A stretch of 14,549 nucleotides of DNA from Acidimicrobiia bacterium (GTDB lineage: Bacteria > Actinomycetota > Acidimicrobiia > Spongiisociales > ZC4RG35): positions 1-14,549 of the forward strand of contig WHTL01000063.1 in NCBI GenBank assembly GCA_009377735.1, in the 5' to 3' direction. Both the position numbers and the translations under genes were made by a program. The notes beneath the pieces were generated by a model. The model was not told where the DNA came from and did not search any database. It saw nothing but the letters and a program-made list of their open reading frames with translations. This document shows, in pieces, positions 13,965 to 14,549 of this stretch (within the stretch, counting starts at the first letter, position 1; every line of letters starts with the position of its first letter).

Positions 13965-14473
13965 CGACGTCGTCTCCCCATACTCTCGAGCACCTCGCGT
14001 TCCCGTTCTTCCATCGCCAGCGCCGACGCGTCATCGGCGTGATCCCACCCGAGCAGGTGGTAGGTGGCGTGGACGACCATCAGTGCCATCTCGTTTTCGA
14101 TGTCGTCGTCCGCGGCTTTCCGTGCCACCGTCTCTGGCGAGATGAAGATATCGCCCAGCATGAGAGGTGGCGCCCCGGCGTCCACCACCGGAACGTGTCC
14201 CGGTGTGAGGCGCTCCAACGGAACCGAGATGACGTCGGTGGGCCCGGCGCCGCCGAGATGGCCCTGGTTGAGCTCTGTCATGTGGTCGTCGTCGACGAAT
14301 ACCACCGTGACCTGGGTGGTGGCCGGGTAGCCTTCGGCGGCTAGTACCGCTCTCACAAGATGCGACCACCCGGCCATGTCGACGGGGAGATCTTGCAGGT
14401 TCTCGACGTGGACGCCCGTGACGCCGCCGTCGATACTCGGCGGTTCGTCGTCGTCTAGGTGACTCGTGTCCAA
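13961..14473 (-). CDS. ybeY: Endoribonuclease YbeY, rRNA maturation factor
   Basis: This zinc-dependent single-strand RNase takes part in 16S rRNA 3'-end maturation and ribosome quality control. The 170-aa product has the zinc motif HATYHLLGWDH with H135, H139 and H145, plus PTDVISVPLE (78-87) and LGDIFISPETV (106-116), all in the family's order. The first Gly of the usual HGxLH motif is Ala here and the Leu is Tyr. The start is TTG at 14473; there is no ATG or GTG in frame before the conserved part, no good ribosome site precedes the TTG, and the frame stays open to the right window edge, so a start outside the window cannot be excluded. The first 17 residues are acidic and not conserved. 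The ATGA overlap with the CorC-like gene supports an operon. In related genomes phoH lies upstream. Confidence 0.93.
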   Translation of the reverse strand: MDTSHLDDDEPPSIDGGVTGVHVENLQDLPVDMAGWSHLVRAVLAAEGYPATTQVTVVFVDDDHMTELNQGHLGGAGPTDVISVPLERLTPGHVPVVDAGAPPLMLGDIFISPETVARKAADDDIENEMALMVVHATYHLLGWDHADDASALAMEEREREVLESMGRRRR

Positions 14474-14549
14474 TTCGGGGTCTATCCGGGAAAGTTCGGG
14501 TACTGAATGCGTTGATGATAATGACCGACGAGGGCATCTAGGAACGCTC
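14474..14549. other. Right window edge, no gene assigned
   Basis: In these 76 bases upstream of ybeY, the expected neighbour phoH could end just here. One minus-strand frame stops with TAG at 14482 and another with TAG at 14538, but neither piece is long enough or recognisable. No promoter is evident. Confidence 0.3.

Noticed and set aside
14482..14549. 3' end of phoH in the frame stopping at 14482
   Set aside because: The 21 or so codons have low third-position GC for this genome and do not resemble a PhoH C-terminus, so there is too little sequence to call it.

Overview
The window reads as a chromosomal stretch from a high-GC actinomycete. My best guess is a member of the Acidimicrobiia or a related deep actinobacterial lineage. 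This rests on GC-rich codons, frequent GTG and TTG starts, leaderless-looking promoters, and two blocks of a gene cluster that in Mycobacterium and other Actinomycetota runs phoH-ybeY-CBS/CorC-era-recO-uppS-glyS. The exact taxon is an inference. I see no tRNA, rRNA, CRISPR array, transposase or integrase.

Right block (11935-14473, all minus strand): ybeY, a CorC-like CBS-domain membrane protein and era, chained by ATGA stop/start overlaps. Left block (30-2870, all minus strand): recO, uppS and glyS. These are housekeeping genes for ribosome maturation, recombinational repair, cell-wall lipid carrier synthesis and glycine charging.

Between era and recO, where compact genomes have little or nothing, lie about 9 kb of accessory genes. 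From right to left there is first a five-gene minus-strand operon: lipoprotein solute-binding protein, two permeases, ATPase and glycerophosphodiester phosphodiesterase (GDPD). This is the same order as E. coli ugpBAECQ, which imports sn-glycerol-3-phosphate and glycerophosphodiesters. Next come two more GDPD-superfamily genes, one plus-strand cytosolic and one minus-strand lipoprotein, which diverge from a 38-bp gap. Then there is a decayed 3' remnant of a zinc-type alcohol dehydrogenase on the plus strand, a formylglycine-type sulfatase on the minus strand, and a pterin-4a-carbinolamine dehydratase on the plus strand that diverges from recO.

The accessory block looks like a scavenging island for phospholipid head groups (glycerophosphodiesters). 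One GDPD would act outside the membrane, a CUT1 importer would bring the substrate in, and two cytosolic GDPDs would hydrolyse it. The sulfatase may act on a sulfated ester from the same source, but nothing in the sequence fixes its substrate. The main non-coding signals are a perfect 12-bp palindrome ahead of the transporter operon (candidate LacI-type operator), several -10 elements placed 6-7 nt before start codons (leaderless transcription), and a hairpin between the convergent dehydratase and sulfatase genes. I found no clearly new defence or mobile system. The most unusual items are the triple GDPD arrangement and the dehydrogenase remnant.
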